A stretch of 64,000 nt of DNA from Hyphomicrobiales bacterium (GCA_900489925.1 UEHQ01000030.1:37349-101348); one strand, 5' to 3'; numbered from the stretch's first letter, positions 1-10,055 are shown. The notes: generated by a model from the sequence alone, not told the origin. Made by a program: numbers and translations.

Positions 1-185
1 AGCCCCGCCCAGCGGGTGAACGTCTTCTGCAGCTGTGTTGGCGACTGCTTGAGGCGCGCGGCGATCGTCTCCAGCGAAGGCTGGTCACGATAATCCTCGG
101 TAATCAGTTCGATGACCTGTCGAACGGTCTCGTAGTCGGGACCATCTGGCGTGATGTCATTGTTCAGGTTGGCTATCATGTTCAT
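1..185 (-). CDS. Ada-like methylated-DNA-protein cysteine methyltransferase with AraC-type HTH (5' end only)
   Basis: Only the first 61 or so codons lie in the window; the gene runs off the left edge. The peptide starts MNMIANLNND and continues with an AraC-type helix-turn-helix segment (DQPSLETIAARLKQSPTQLQ followed by KTFTRWAGL). This N-terminal HTH is typical of the bifunctional proteins in which an AraC-like domain precedes an O6-alkylguanine transferase domain. The transferase active site (PCHR) lies outside the window, so the full function is inferred from the family. The ATG at 185 is chosen because AAGGAG sits seven bases before it; an in-frame ATG at 179 is possible. A plain AraC regulator is the alternative. 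Confidence 0.7.
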   Translation of the reverse strand, partial: MNMIANLNNDITPDGPDYETVRQVIELITEDYRDQPSLETIAARLKQSPTQLQKTFTRWAG

Positions 186-254
186 GATCTTTCTCCTTGT
201 ACCAAGGAGATAGTCAAGTGGACCCTGGCGAGCCACCCGATTCTTGCGCCGCGG

Positions 255-752
255 CTATATGCGCTGCTTGACCGTAGCAAGCGCCCTCTTGAACGCCTTT
301 GCGAAGCTTTCGCGATCGTCAGGGTTGAGAAAGGAGCCGATATCCGTGCCCTGCCCGCCGCCAGAGATATGCATTGACAGAATGCCGATCTCCTCGTGAC
401 GGCGCACGAAGAAGCGCGTCCAGAATGGGTTGAAATGGTGTTCGACCATCCGGCCCGAGGGCGCAAACTTTCGCACGGAGATATCAGTGCGCGAGACCAT
501 CACTTCCTCGCGCGCCCGGCCGGAGCGGTAGTTCAGCCAGAACGCACCGTAGAGCAACAGGAAATCCAGCCCGAAGAAGAAGCCGATCGGCCACGCGCCT
601 GTCGCAACGAAGAACATGCCGTACATCAAGCACACGCCGCCCGTCAGCAGCAGAAGCACCTTGAAACCCTTGCGGCCAAGTGACCGGTAGGGAAAGAGTT
701 CGGCTGCAAAAACAGGCTGTTCGTCGGCTCTGTCGGCGTTGCTTTCCATCAT
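255..752 (-). CDS. DUF2244 family integral membrane protein
   Basis: About 165 residues. Two adjacent hydrophobic helices (starting KVLLLLTGGVCLMYGMFF, then WPIGFFFGLDFLLLYGAFWL) are followed by a cytosolic-looking domain with REEVMVSRTDISVRKF and GTDIGSFLNPDDR. This is the layout of DUF2244, a membrane family common in alphaproteobacteria with no established function. It is divergent from nth. The open frame extends upstream past 752, but a longer start would overlap the nth start, so the ATG pair at 752/749 is preferred; 776 is the alternative. No Shine-Dalgarno decides the matter. Confidence 0.75.
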   Translation of the reverse strand: MMESNADRADEQPVFAAELFPYRSLGRKGFKVLLLLTGGVCLMYGMFFVATGAWPIGFFFGLDFLLLYGAFWLNYRSGRAREEVMVSRTDISVRKFAPSGRMVEHHFNPFWTRFFVRRHEEIGILSMHISGGGQGTDIGSFLNPDDRESFAKAFKRALATVKQRI

Positions 753-774
753 GGCTGCCGAGTATAGATTTTCC

Positions 775-1557
775 ATGCCCAATCCGAAACTCAAATCCGC
801 CGCCACATCGTCGCAGACGACGAAAGTGATCGTTCGCCGCAAGACGTCGAAAGCTGTCCGCTCCGCCTATAGCGAGGCCGAGCGCGAGGAGATTTTTCGC
901 CGCTTCTCGATCCAGCGTCCTGAGCCAAAGGGGGAGCTGGAGCATTCCAATCCGTTCACGCTGGTCGTGGCCGTCGCCCTTTCCGCGCAGGCAACGGACG
1001 CCGGAGTCAACAAGGCCACGCGCGCGCTTTTCAAGGTCGCCGACACCCCGCAGAAGATGCTGGATCTCGGCGAGGAGCGGGTTCGCGACTACATCAAGAC
1101 CATCGGGCTCTACCGCAACAAGGCAAAGAACGTCATTGCGCTCTCACGGATGCTGGTCGACGTTTTCGGTGGTGTGGTGCCACAGACGCGCGACGAACTG
1201 GTGATGCTTCCGGGCGTGGGCCGCAAGACGGCGAATGTCGTGCTCTCCATGGCCTTCGGCCAGGCAACCATGGCCGTCGATACCCACATCTTCCGTATCG
1301 CCAACCGCATCAAGCTCGCGCCCGGCAAGACGCCCGATGAGGTCGAGGAGCGACTGATGAAGGTGATCCCCAAGCACTATCTCTACCATGCGCATCACTG
1401 GCTGATCCTGCACGGCCGTTACACCTGTAAGGCGCGCCGCCCCGAATGCGAGCGCTGTGTCATCGCCGATATCTGCAAGTCGCCGGAAAAGAGCTGCGAC
1501 ATTCCGGCACCGCTGGTTGAGCTCCCGCCGCAGGTGATCGGCGAAGCGGTCGACTAA
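775..1557 (+). CDS. nth: Endonuclease III, DNA N-glycosylase/AP lyase
   Basis: Base-excision repair enzyme that removes oxidised pyrimidines and nicks abasic sites by beta-elimination. The protein is about 260 residues. It carries the helix-hairpin-helix LPGVGRKTAN with the catalytic Lys near residue 151, the catalytic Asp in AVDTH near residue 169, and the [4Fe-4S] cluster ligands as Cys-X6-Cys-X2-Cys-X5-Cys at about 218, 225, 228 and 234. All catalytic and cluster residues are present, so the enzyme should be active. The ATG at 775 (MPNPKLK) fits the family start; an in-frame ATG at 751 would overlap the divergent DUF2244 gene. The stop overlaps the end of the convergent cysZ-like gene by four bases. 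Confidence 0.96.
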   Translation: MPNPKLKSAATSSQTTKVIVRRKTSKAVRSAYSEAEREEIFRRFSIQRPEPKGELEHSNPFTLVVAVALSAQATDAGVNKATRALFKVADTPQKMLDLGEERVRDYIKTIGLYRNKAKNVIALSRMLVDVFGGVVPQTRDELVMLPGVGRKTANVVLSMAFGQATMAVDTHIFRIANRIKLAPGKTPDEVEERLMKVIPKHYLYHAHHWLILHGRYTCKARRPECERCVIADICKSPEKSCDIPAPLVELPPQVIGEAVD

Positions 1558-2279
1558 CCCGCCAAAGGCATCCGCACGCCCAGCTCCTTTCGCGAGAGCA
1601 GCTTGTGCAGGTGCACCATCATGCCCGCGGCAAAGAGCGGCGTCAGCAGGTTCACGATCGGAACGGCCAGAAATGCTGCGATCACGAGCCCGGCGAGAAA
1701 CACGGTCGTTGCATGCTTGGCGCGAAACAGCCGCGCCTCCTCGGGCGACCTGAACCGCATCGCGGCAAACTCGAAGAACTCGCGACCGAGCAGATAGCCA
1801 TTCACCAGAAAGAACGCGACCAGATTGACGCCCGGCACGAAGAGCAGAAGAACCGCCACGATATTGCCGGCAATGACCACACCGAGAAACTTGATCGAAC
1901 TGATAAGCGCGGATGCGAGCGGCATCGCCGTGCCGGGGGTGTCTTCGGGATAGTCGCGTTTCTCGATCACCTCCGCCACGTCATCGAGAAACAGGCCGGC
2001 AATCAGCGCGGTCACAGGCGAGAGCAGGAGCGCCAATCCGAGCGCCAGCCCGATGCCTGCCAGCACCAGAAAGACAAAGCTCAGCCACCCCGCCCAGTCT
2101 GGCAGCGCAGGAAAGAAGCTGGCAATCCAGGGAAATACCAGCGTGATGAAGGTGCTGCGCAGCGCAAGCCATAGACCGACAAGAACGAGGATCGTGAGCC
2201 CCAGCACCTTCCAGAACACCGATCGCGTTTCCGCCGCGAAAAGATTAGCAACTGCAAGGCGCGCGGCGTGAAAGATCAT
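1554..2279 (-). CDS. CysZ/EI24 family membrane protein (putative sulfate permease-like)
   Basis: About 241 residues with four to six hydrophobic helices spread over the whole length. It belongs to the EI24/CysZ (former DUF540) family. E. coli CysZ is a sulfate permease, but most alphaproteobacterial members are uncharacterised, so the substrate is an extrapolation. There are no cysteine-biosynthesis genes nearby to support sulfate. The likely start is MIFHAARLAV at 2279; the frame stays open to 2303. It converges on nth with a four-base overlap of the two stop regions. Confidence 0.75.
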   Translation of the reverse strand: MIFHAARLAVANLFAAETRSVFWKVLGLTILVLVGLWLALRSTFITLVFPWIASFFPALPDWAGWLSFVFLVLAGIGLALGLALLLSPVTALIAGLFLDDVAEVIEKRDYPEDTPGTAMPLASALISSIKFLGVVIAGNIVAVLLLFVPGVNLVAFFLVNGYLLGREFFEFAAMRFRSPEEARLFRAKHATTVFLAGLVIAAFLAVPIVNLLTPLFAAGMMVHLHKLLSRKELGVRMPLAG

Positions 2280-2504
2280 TTTGACGTCTCCGGTTGTGGC
2301 CAAGATGTATGAATCTGATCTTTGAACGGCAAGGCTGAAAATAATTGGGTGCTTTGTCGGAAATCTTGTTCAGAAATACATATTAATATATAGTCATCTA
2401 ACATTAGAAATTGCTTTGGCCTGGGCAGCTTCCGGAATATTTGCAAGCGGCAGGGTTTTCCTTGTGCATCCGAGAAACGGGTCCGGAAGATCAGGAAAGG
2501 CGCC
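2280..2504. promoter_or_regulatory. Divergent intergenic region between cysZ-like and rpiR-like genes
   Basis: AT-rich 225-bp region holding the promoters of two divergent genes. An AT palindrome lies around 2379-2393 (CATATTAATATATAG), and TCAGGAAAGG directly before the GTG at 2505 is a good ribosome binding site. No specific operator could be assigned. Confidence 0.4.
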
Positions 2505-3359
2505 GTGGAAGACTTCGTTCACAAACTCCGGCAGTATGCAAAATCCGGCACACCGGCGGAGCGGCGCATTGCAAAATACTTTGCCGAACATCTGAGCGAC
2601 CTGCCATTCGAAACCGCCGCATCCGTGGCCGACCGGCTCGACCTCAGCCCCATGACGGTTGGGCGCTTCCTGCGCGCTCTGGGCTATCAGGGGCTGGACA
2701 GCGTCAAGGTCCAGATCCGCGAGGTTTCCCCCGTTTCGGCCACACAGATGCAAGCATCCATGACCGAACTGCAGACCGACGTCGCGGAAGGCAAGCCGCT
2801 GGCCGTGCTGGTGTCGGAGCAGATCCAGGGTCTCCACCACATATACCATCTCACTGGTCAGCCGCAGTGGCGTGAGGCGGTATCGATGATCGGCACGGCG
2901 CGCGAAGTCTTCGTCGCGACGCATGCGGGTCTTTCGGGCTTCGCATCACACTTCTGTCAGCAGCTGACACAGGCTCGAGACAGCGTGCACTCGCTCGATG
3001 GCACAGGTAGCCGCTTCGCGGAGCTTTTCGCGCGTTTGAACGGCGATGACGCATTGCTGATCATCCTCGACAGCCATCGCTTCGGCAAGGCCCGCCTTCT
3101 TGCGCGCACCGCACGGCGATACGGATACAAGGTCATCCTGATCACCGCTCAAAGCACCAACTGGATGCCGGATCAGGCCAACCTTATACTTCCCCTGCCC
3201 GCAGCCCGTACCGGCGATGCCGACAGCCTCCCGCCCCTGATGGCCCTGCTCGACTGTCTGTCGACGGCGGTTATCCTTTCGGCAGGCGAGGAAGCGGCAC
3301 AGCGCACGCGACGCATGGGCGAGTTCGGCACTATGCTTGGCGAAGGCTCAAACCGCTGA
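2505..3359 (+). CDS. MurR/RpiR family transcriptional regulator
   Basis: 284 residues. The N-terminal HTH_6 domain (about 1-75; ERRIAKYFAEHL, ETAASVADRLDLSPMTVGRF) is followed by a SIS sugar-phosphate isomerase-like domain (about 115-255; FVATHAGLSGFASHF, LLIILDSHRFGKARLLA, GYKVILITAQ). RpiR-type regulators sense phosphosugars through the SIS domain. The gene converges on the D-ribulokinase-like gene that ends the polyol operon, so it may sense a phosphorylated intermediate of that pathway; this is inference from position. The start is GTG at 2505, supported by AGGAAAGG seven bases upstream. The more proximal regulator of the polyol operon is probably the SorC-type gene at 11.6-12.6 kb. Confidence 0.88.
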   Translation: MEDFVHKLRQYAKSGTPAERRIAKYFAEHLSDLPFETAASVADRLDLSPMTVGRFLRALGYQGLDSVKVQIREVSPVSATQMQASMTELQTDVAEGKPLAVLVSEQIQGLHHIYHLTGQPQWREAVSMIGTAREVFVATHAGLSGFASHFCQQLTQARDSVHSLDGTGSRFAELFARLNGDDALLIILDSHRFGKARLLARTARRYGYKVILITAQSTNWMPDQANLILPLPAARTGDADSLPPLMALLDCLSTAVILSAGEEAAQRTRRMGEFGTMLGEGSNR

Positions 3360-3392
3360 CGCCTGCGTAAGCGCCAACAGGTGCGCGGGAGC

Positions 3393-4976
3393 TTACTCCA
3401 TCGTCTCAAGCTCGGCGCGATGCCGATACATCGCCAGCAGACGGCGGTAGTCGCGATCATAGATCGCGCGCTTGTCCTCGTTGGGCAGCAGAACCTCGCC
3501 CCCCGGATACATCGCAAGGCCAGCGCTGGGCAGATCCCCATGTAGCCCACAGGACACGGCCGCCGCCATCGCGGTCCCGAGCAGCACCGCTTCGTTCATC
3601 TTGGGAACCACGACCTTGCAGCCTGTCGCATCCGCATAGAGCTCCATGAGGACAGGGTTCTTCACATGACCGCCGGCCACGTGAAGTGTGTCCGGCGCAT
3701 AGCCGTAGTCCCGCATCTGCTCGAGGATGTGACGAATTCCGAGCGCAATCGCCACGCCCGTGCGCCAATAGAGCGCGCAGAGCCCATCGAACGAGGTGTC
3801 CAGCGTAAGCCCGCTGATGCCGCCCACGGCATGCGGATTGGCGTGCGGTGATCGATTGCCGTGAAAGTCGGGTAGTACGAAAATCCGGGCGCCGAAATTG
3901 TCGCCCTCCTCCACACGCAGCTGCGCGATGCGGGCAACGATCCTCTGGTGGATCGCCGCCGTCGGTTCTCCGCCCGCCGCATGCATCCGAACAATATGAT
4001 CGAGCAGCGCCCCTGTCGCCGATTGGCCCGCCTCGACAAGCCAGGATTCGGGCAGCACGGCTTCGTAATACGGCCCCCACATGCCATGGCTTGGCTTCCG
4101 CTCCCGCGAAAAGGAGACGATGCAGCTCGACGTGCCGGCAATTAGCGCCAGCTGCCGCTCGAGCTTGTGCGGGTCATGGGCAGCACCGCCAAGTGTGCCG
4201 AGCGCTCCGGCATAGGCATCGACCATGCCTGCCGAGACGTGGCAACCGGTCGTCAGGCCGAGCGCCGACGCGGCCTCCTTCGTGAGTGTCCCCACGCTCT
4301 GGCCCACGGCGACCGTATCGTCAGGCAGCCGCCCCCGCTCCTGCAGGTCTTCAAGACCGATCTGCTCGAGAAAATCCGCCTGCCAGCCCTTATCGTGGTG
4401 CGCGAGATAATTCCACTTTGCCGTCAGCGTACAGCGCGACCTTGCCAGCGCGCCCGACGCCTTCCAGGTCATGAAGTCGGCAAGGTCGAAGAGATAGCCG
4501 GTGTTCATCCATGTGCCCGGCAGCTTCTTCTTCAGCCACATCAGCTTCGGCATTTCCATCTCGGGCGACATGAAGTGCCCGGAATGCTCCATGACGGGAT
4601 GTTTCGTGGCCGTGCAGAAATCGGCCTCCTTCAGCGCCCGGTGGTCGAGCCAGACGATGGTATCGAACCGCCGCTCGCCGCCGGTGGAAACGCTGATCTG
4701 CCCGCCATCGACGTCACGCACGACGAGCGAACAGGTGGCGTCGAAGCCGATAGCGCCGACCGATTCCGGCGCCGCACCGGATTGCTCCATGGCCTTGCGC
4801 ACCGAGATACAGACGGCGGACCAGATATCTTCGGAATCATGCTCGGCGTGGTTCTCACGCGGCCGGTTCATGAGGATCGGGTGTTCTGCCTTGCCCAGCA
4901 GCTGGCCACGGATATCGAAGACGCCAGCGCGCGCGCTGCCGGTGCCGATATCGACCGCGACCACATGCTGAGGCAT
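3393..4976 (-). CDS. FGGY-family pentulose kinase, D-ribulokinase-like
   Basis: 527 residues, full length for the FGGY pentulose kinase group. The N-terminal phosphate-binding loop is VAVDIGTGSARAGVF (residues 6-20) and the C-terminal ATP-binding segment contains HVAGGHVKNPVLMEL and VLLGTAMAAAVSCG. GFDATCSLVV at residues 77-86 contains TCSLV, the motif described as diagnostic for the eukaryotic D-ribulokinase subgroup (yeast YDR109C, human FGGY). I therefore predict phosphorylation of D-ribulose to D-ribulose 5-phosphate, which feeds the pentose phosphate pathway. It is the last gene of the polyol operon; its ATG overlaps the upstream HAD stop codon by one base (TAATG), implying translational coupling. 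L-ribulose or D-xylulose remain possible substrates. Confidence 0.87.
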   Translation of the reverse strand: MPQHVVAVDIGTGSARAGVFDIRGQLLGKAEHPILMNRPRENHAEHDSEDIWSAVCISVRKAMEQSGAAPESVGAIGFDATCSLVVRDVDGGQISVSTGGERRFDTIVWLDHRALKEADFCTATKHPVMEHSGHFMSPEMEMPKLMWLKKKLPGTWMNTGYLFDLADFMTWKASGALARSRCTLTAKWNYLAHHDKGWQADFLEQIGLEDLQERGRLPDDTVAVGQSVGTLTKEAASALGLTTGCHVSAGMVDAYAGALGTLGGAAHDPHKLERQLALIAGTSSCIVSFSRERKPSHGMWGPYYEAVLPESWLVEAGQSATGALLDHIVRMHAAGGEPTAAIHQRIVARIAQLRVEEGDNFGARIFVLPDFHGNRSPHANPHAVGGISGLTLDTSFDGLCALYWRTGVAIALGIRHILEQMRDYGYAPDTLHVAGGHVKNPVLMELYADATGCKVVVPKMNEAVLLGTAMAAAVSCGLHGDLPSAGLAMYPGGEVLLPNEDKRAIYDRDYRRLLAMYRHRAELETME

Positions 4977-5665
4977 TAAAGGTGCATCCCGTCCCGTTTA
5001 TGTTTTCGGACAAGGTGTATCAAATCCGGCATCGCGTCAAACACCGCTTCGGGAGAAAGCCGGTCAAGTTCAGCGCGATAGCCGGCGAAATTGGCGTGCG
5101 AGCCGCCGGTGAAGGCAAACACCGTCATGCCCGCCGCCTTGGCCGCTTCGATGCCCGCGGGGCTATCCTCGATCACGACGCAATCGGCCGGATCGACATG
5201 CATCTCCCGCGCCGCATGAAGAAACAGGTCGGGCGCCGGCTTGCCGTTCTTCACCATCGTCGCGCTGAAAATGTCAGGCAGCCGATCGATCAGGCCGGTC
5301 ACCGTCAGCGACAGGCGAATGCGCTCCACCTGGCTCGACGACGCGACGCAACAGGGAATGCCGAGACTATCGATGGTAGCGGCAACGCCATCGATCGGCT
5401 TCAGCTCCTTGCGAAAGCGCGCATAGAGATTGGTGCGCAACTGCTCGAGGAATTCCTGTCCGGGGTGAACGTTGTACTCGTTCTTCATCGCGTCGATGAC
5501 AGTCGCCAGACTGCGCCCGAGGAAGCGGCCATAGACCTCGTCCTCCGTAATCGGCACTCCCAGATCGTTCATCGCCTTGACGAGAACGCTGACCGAGATC
5601 GGCTCGCTATCGACGAGCACGCCGTCGCAGTCGAAGATGACCAGCCGTGTTTCAGCTTCAGCCAT
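4976..5665 (-). CDS. HAD-superfamily sugar-phosphate phosphatase (beta-phosphoglucomutase-like subfamily)
   Basis: 229 residues. It has HAD motif I FDCDGVLVDSE (nucleophile Asp12, acid/base Asp14), motif II VASSSQ, motif III Lys in GKPAPDLF and motif IV VIEDSPAGIEAAKAAG. The cap sits between motifs I and II, as in subfamily IA phosphatases and phosphoglucomutases. Located between the polyol dehydrogenase and the pentulose kinase, it could dephosphorylate an over-accumulated sugar phosphate or repair a side product; no substrate can be read from sequence. The start MAEAETRL at 5665 is chosen because the longer open frame runs into the dehydrogenase gene in a different frame. It is translationally coupled to the kinase. 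Confidence 0.85.
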   Translation of the reverse strand: MAEAETRLVIFDCDGVLVDSEPISVSVLVKAMNDLGVPITEDEVYGRFLGRSLATVIDAMKNEYNVHPGQEFLEQLRTNLYARFRKELKPIDGVAATIDSLGIPCCVASSSQVERIRLSLTVTGLIDRLPDIFSATMVKNGKPAPDLFLHAAREMHVDPADCVVIEDSPAGIEAAKAAGMTVFAFTGGSHANFAGYRAELDRLSPEAVFDAMPDLIHLVRKHKRDGMHL

Positions 5666-5718
5666 GACAGATCCAATCGCAGTTGGTGCAGAAGATCCCC
5701 TCCACCAGACCGGCGGAG

Positions 5719-5742
5719 GGTGGCGGCAGCAGCGCCGCCACC
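5719..5742 (-). other. Intercistronic RNA hairpin after the polyol dehydrogenase gene
   Basis: Perfect 9-bp stem (GGTGGCGGC / GCCGCCACC) with loop AGCAGC, lying seven bases after the stop of the dehydrogenase gene and 54 bases before the HAD start. No U-tract follows, so it is better read as an mRNA-stability or processing hairpin than as a terminator. Confidence 0.55.
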
Positions 5743-5748
5743 TAATCC

Positions 5749-7230
5749 TTACACAGCAAGCTTGTTGTCGAGATAGAGCTGCAGGGTTTCGCGCGTGCCC
5801 TTTTCCCACAGGGTTTTCAGCGCGTGGGCAAAGCGCTTGCGGAACACCTCGGATTTCGACACCTCGCCGAAGATGTCATCGAAGGCGAGGAAGGCCATCG
5901 GATCGTCCTTGGCCTTCAGCGCCGCGGCATGCAGCCGGTCTGCGCTGGCGTCGTTAAAGACGATGTCCTTGCCGCTGTCGGTCTTGCCCGCGAAGTAACG
6001 GCACCACAGCGCCGACACCAGGGCGAGGCCCACGACATCCCGGCCCTGGCTCAGATTGTCGAGCGTCGACGGCAGGATGAACTTCGGTTGCCGGTTCGAT
6101 CCGTCCTGCGCCAGCCGCGGGATGGTGTCGGCAATCTTCGGGTTGAGCAGCCGATGCTCGATCAGCGCGAAGTAATCCGTCAGCGATGTATCCGGCACCG
6201 GCGGCACGATCGGGATGATCTCTTCCTTCTCCAGCTTGGCGAGGAAGGCGCGGATCAGCGGATCTTCCATCGAGTCGTGTACGAAATGAATGTCCATCAG
6301 CGCTGCCGGATAGGCGATCGCCGCATGCCCCCCGTTCAGGATGCGGATCTTCATGTGCTCGTAGGGCGTCACATCCGGCACGAAGGTCACGCCGACCTTC
6401 TCCAGCGCAGGGCGCCCAGCGGTGAACTTGTCTTCCAGCACCCACTGCTTGAACTCTTCGCAATAGACAGGCCAGTTGTCCTCGATGCCGAAGGCGTCCT
6501 TCAGGAGATCGATTTCGCGCTGCCCCGTGGCGGGAGTGATACGGTCCACCATCGCGTTCGGGAAAGCGACATTCGCCTTGATCCAGTCGGCAAAGGCCGG
6601 ATCGGAAAGACGTGCGGTCCCGACGACGGCATTCGACGTGACGACGCCGTTATGCGGGATGTTATCGCAGGACATGACCGTGAACGGCTCGATGCCCTTC
6701 TCCTTGCGCGCCTTCAGGCCGGCAACGATCAGGCCAAAGACCGTCTTCGGTTCCGACGGATTTTGTCCATCAGCGGCAATTGCCGGATGGCCTGGATTGA
6801 ACTTGCCGGATGCGCCGATGAAATAGCCGCCTTCGGTGATCGTCATCGAAACGATGCGGATCGTGGGATCGGCAAGCTTGGCGATGATCGTCTTTGCGTC
6901 GCCCACCGGCAGGATGTCGATCATCGGGGCGGTAACGCGCGCGGCCGTCTTGTTGTTGTCCTGTTCGACGACCGTCGTCAGGAAATCCTGGGCGGCGAGC
7001 TTGTCGCGCATCGCCGCGTCGGAGGGTAGAATGCCCGCGCCGATGATCGCCCAGTCATGATCCTTGCCCAGGTTGAACAGGTCGTCGAGATAGATCGCCT
7101 GATGGGCGCGGTGGAAATTGCCGACGCCGAAGTGCACGATGCCCGCCTTCAGCGACGCCCGCTCATAGGCCGGCACAGTGGCCGTCTTTGCCGCGTCGGA
7201 AAGCGTTGCCAGCGATAGTTTGCACGTCAT
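5749..7230 (-). CDS. Long-chain polyol 2-dehydrogenase (mannitol dehydrogenase family)
   Basis: 493 residues, the usual length of the NAD-dependent mannitol 2-dehydrogenase / D-arabitol dehydrogenase / fructuronate reductase family. The N-terminal Rossmann segment HFGVGNFHRAHQ (33-44) and the catalytic block KIRILNGGHAAIAYP (about 293-307, with the family's Lys, Asn and His) are intact. It would oxidise a polyol at C2 to a ketose in the cytoplasm. Rhizobial relatives (MtlK) act on mannitol, but enzymes of this family also take D-arabitol and sorbitol. The D-ribulokinase-like kinase downstream makes D-arabitol to D-ribulose attractive here. The start at 7230 is preceded by AAGAGGACTGAGAC. Confidence 0.9.
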   Translation of the reverse strand: MTCKLSLATLSDAAKTATVPAYERASLKAGIVHFGVGNFHRAHQAIYLDDLFNLGKDHDWAIIGAGILPSDAAMRDKLAAQDFLTTVVEQDNNKTAARVTAPMIDILPVGDAKTIIAKLADPTIRIVSMTITEGGYFIGASGKFNPGHPAIAADGQNPSEPKTVFGLIVAGLKARKEKGIEPFTVMSCDNIPHNGVVTSNAVVGTARLSDPAFADWIKANVAFPNAMVDRITPATGQREIDLLKDAFGIEDNWPVYCEEFKQWVLEDKFTAGRPALEKVGVTFVPDVTPYEHMKIRILNGGHAAIAYPAALMDIHFVHDSMEDPLIRAFLAKLEKEEIIPIVPPVPDTSLTDYFALIEHRLLNPKIADTIPRLAQDGSNRQPKFILPSTLDNLSQGRDVVGLALVSALWCRYFAGKTDSGKDIVFNDASADRLHAAALKAKDDPMAFLAFDDIFGEVSKSEVFRKRFAHALKTLWEKGTRETLQLYLDNKLAV

Positions 7231-7273
7231 GTCTCAGTCCTCTTGAAGGTCTTCGGGGCCAGCCATGACCCCG

Positions 7274-7289
7274 GGGGCCTGTAGGCCCC
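7274..7289 (-). other. Intercistronic hairpin between ABC ATPase and polyol dehydrogenase genes
   Basis: GGGGCC-TGTA-GGCCCC, a compact 6-bp GC stem with a four-base loop in the 121-bp gap between the two genes. There is no U-tract. It may stabilise the upstream transporter message or mark a processing site. Confidence 0.45.
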
Positions 7290-7351
7290 TGTATCGGCGC
7301 GCCGGGCACCTCGTCCGGCACGCGCTGTCATCCCTACCCCGGAAGCCTTGC

Positions 7352-8332
<981 letters not shown>

Positions 8333-8350
8333 GTTTCTCTCCCTGGTATC

Positions 8351-9181
8351 TTATTTCACCGCGCCGAAGGTCAGGCCGCGGACGAGTTGTTTCTGCGAGA
8401 ACCAGCCGAGGATCAGGATCGGGGCGATCGCCATGGTGGAGGCTGCCGAAAGCTTGGCATAGAACAGGCCTTCGGGGCTGGAATAGGAGGCAATGAACGC
8501 TGTCAGCGGCGCCGCTTTCGAGGCACTGAGGTTCAACGTCCAGAAGGCTTCGTTCCAGGCCAGGATGATATTGAGGAGCAGCGTCGAGGCAATGCCCGGC
8601 ACCGCCATCGGCGTCAGCACGTAGATGATCTCCTTGGCAAGCGATGCACCGTCCATGCGGGCCGCCTCCAGGATCTCGCCGGGGATTTCCTTGAAGTAGG
8701 TGTAGAGCATCCAGATGATGATCGGCAGGTTGATCAGCGTGAGAATGATCACCAGGCCAAGGCGGCTGTCGAGCAGGCCCGAGTTTCGGAACATCAGGTA
8801 GATCGGGATGAGAGCGCCGACCGGCGGCATCATCTTCGTCGACAGCATCCACATCAAGACATCCTTGGTCCGCTTGGTCGGCGAAAACGCCATCGCCCAG
8901 GCGGCGGGGATCGCGATAATCAGGCCGATCAGCGTCGAACCGAACGAAATGATCACCGAGTTCATGAAGTGGCTGAGATAGTTCGAGCGGCTCTGCACCT
9001 CCGAATAGCTCTCCGTCGTCCAGTGGAAGAACAGGAACTGCGGCGGCGATGCGATGGCATCCGCTTCCGTCTTGAAGCTCGTCAGAAACGTCCAAAGGAT
9101 CGGGAAGAAGATCAGGATGCCGAGCGTCCAGGCGATGGCGGTCATGACGACCTTGCGCTGGGTTGTGACTTTTCTAGCCAT
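8351..9181 (-). CDS. Carbohydrate ABC transporter permease, MalG/SmoG type
   Basis: 276 residues with about six hydrophobic helices (TAIAWTLGILIFFPILWTFL, NSVIISFGSTLIGLIIAI). The EAA cytoplasmic loop reads EILEAARMDGASLAKEIIYV, which docks on the ATPase. The C-terminal LVRGLTFGAVK is the usual end of the MalG class. The start MARKVTTQ at 9181 is chosen because it follows the stop of the partner permease after a single base; the upstream extension is out-of-frame sequence of that gene. It is a membrane subunit of the polyol importer. Confidence 0.93.
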   Translation of the reverse strand: MARKVTTQRKVVMTAIAWTLGILIFFPILWTFLTSFKTEADAIASPPQFLFFHWTTESYSEVQSRSNYLSHFMNSVIISFGSTLIGLIIAIPAAWAMAFSPTKRTKDVLMWMLSTKMMPPVGALIPIYLMFRNSGLLDSRLGLVIILTLINLPIIIWMLYTYFKEIPGEILEAARMDGASLAKEIIYVLTPMAVPGIASTLLLNIILAWNEAFWTLNLSASKAAPLTAFIASYSSPEGLFYAKLSAASTMAIAPILILGWFSQKQLVRGLTFGAVK

Positions 9182-9182
9182 C

Positions 9183-10055
9183 TCAAGCCTCCAGATTCTT
9201 GCCGACGAGGCGCACGAGGAAGATCGCAACAATGTTGGCGAGGATGACCGCCACGATACCGCCCGCCGAAGCGCCGCCGATATCGAACTGCAGAAGCGCC
9301 TGCACGTAGACGAGATAGGTAAGGTTCGTGCTCTGCGTGCCGGGGCCGCCATTGGTGGTGACGAGGATTTCGGCGAACACCGAGAGCAGGAAGATCGTCT
9401 GGATCAGGATCACGACCGTGATGGCGCGGGCCATGTGCGGCAGGATAATGTAGATGAATTTCGAAACGACGCCGGCGCCATCCATTTCGGCGGCTTCCTG
9501 CTGCTCTTCGTCCAGCGACTGCAGGGCGGTCAGCATGATGAGCGTCGCAAACGGCAGCCACTGCCAGGCGACGATCAGGATGATCGAGAAGAGCGGCGCG
9601 TTGGCAAGCCAGTCATAGGGCTGCAATCCAAGCGCCTTGGCGATATGCGCGAAGAGCCCGTTGACCGGGTTCATGAACATGTTCTTCCACACCAGCGCGG
9701 CAACCGTCGGCATGACGAAGAAGGGTGCGATGACCAGAATGCGAACGATGCCTTGCCCGTAGATCTCCTGGTTCAGCAGAAGCGCGAACGCAATGCCGCC
9801 CACCACCGTGATCAAGAGCACGCCGAGCACCAGCAGCAGCGTATTAATCAGCGCGGAGAAAAAGGCCGGATCGGTCAGGAAGTATTTGTAATTGAGGAAG
9901 CCGACGAAGGTTTCCATTCCCGGGCTGAGCAGATTGTAGTTCAGCGTCGAGAAATAGATCGTCATCACGAGCGGGACGATCATCCACAGAAAGAGCAGGA
10001 TCACGGATGGTGCAATCATCATTCGTGCTGCGGAGCGGGTGTGTAACGTTGCCAT
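9183..10055 (-). CDS. Carbohydrate ABC transporter permease, MalF/SmoF type
   Basis: 290 residues with six predicted helices (first: MMIAPSVILLFLWMIVPLVM) and an EAA loop (LDEEQQEAAEMDGAGVVSKFI). It pairs with the downstream MalG-type permease, whose start is one base away. The N-terminus (TRSAARMMIAP) is typical of polyol and glycerol-phosphate transporter permeases of rhizobia. It is separated from the binding-protein gene by a terminator-like hairpin, so its expression is probably lower than that of the binding protein. Confidence 0.93.
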   Translation of the reverse strand: MATLHTRSAARMMIAPSVILLFLWMIVPLVMTIYFSTLNYNLLSPGMETFVGFLNYKYFLTDPAFFSALINTLLLVLGVLLITVVGGIAFALLLNQEIYGQGIVRILVIAPFFVMPTVAALVWKNMFMNPVNGLFAHIAKALGLQPYDWLANAPLFSIILIVAWQWLPFATLIMLTALQSLDEEQQEAAEMDGAGVVSKFIYIILPHMARAITVVILIQTIFLLSVFAEILVTTNGGPGTQSTNLTYLVYVQALLQFDIGGASAGGIVAVILANIVAIFLVRLVGKNLEA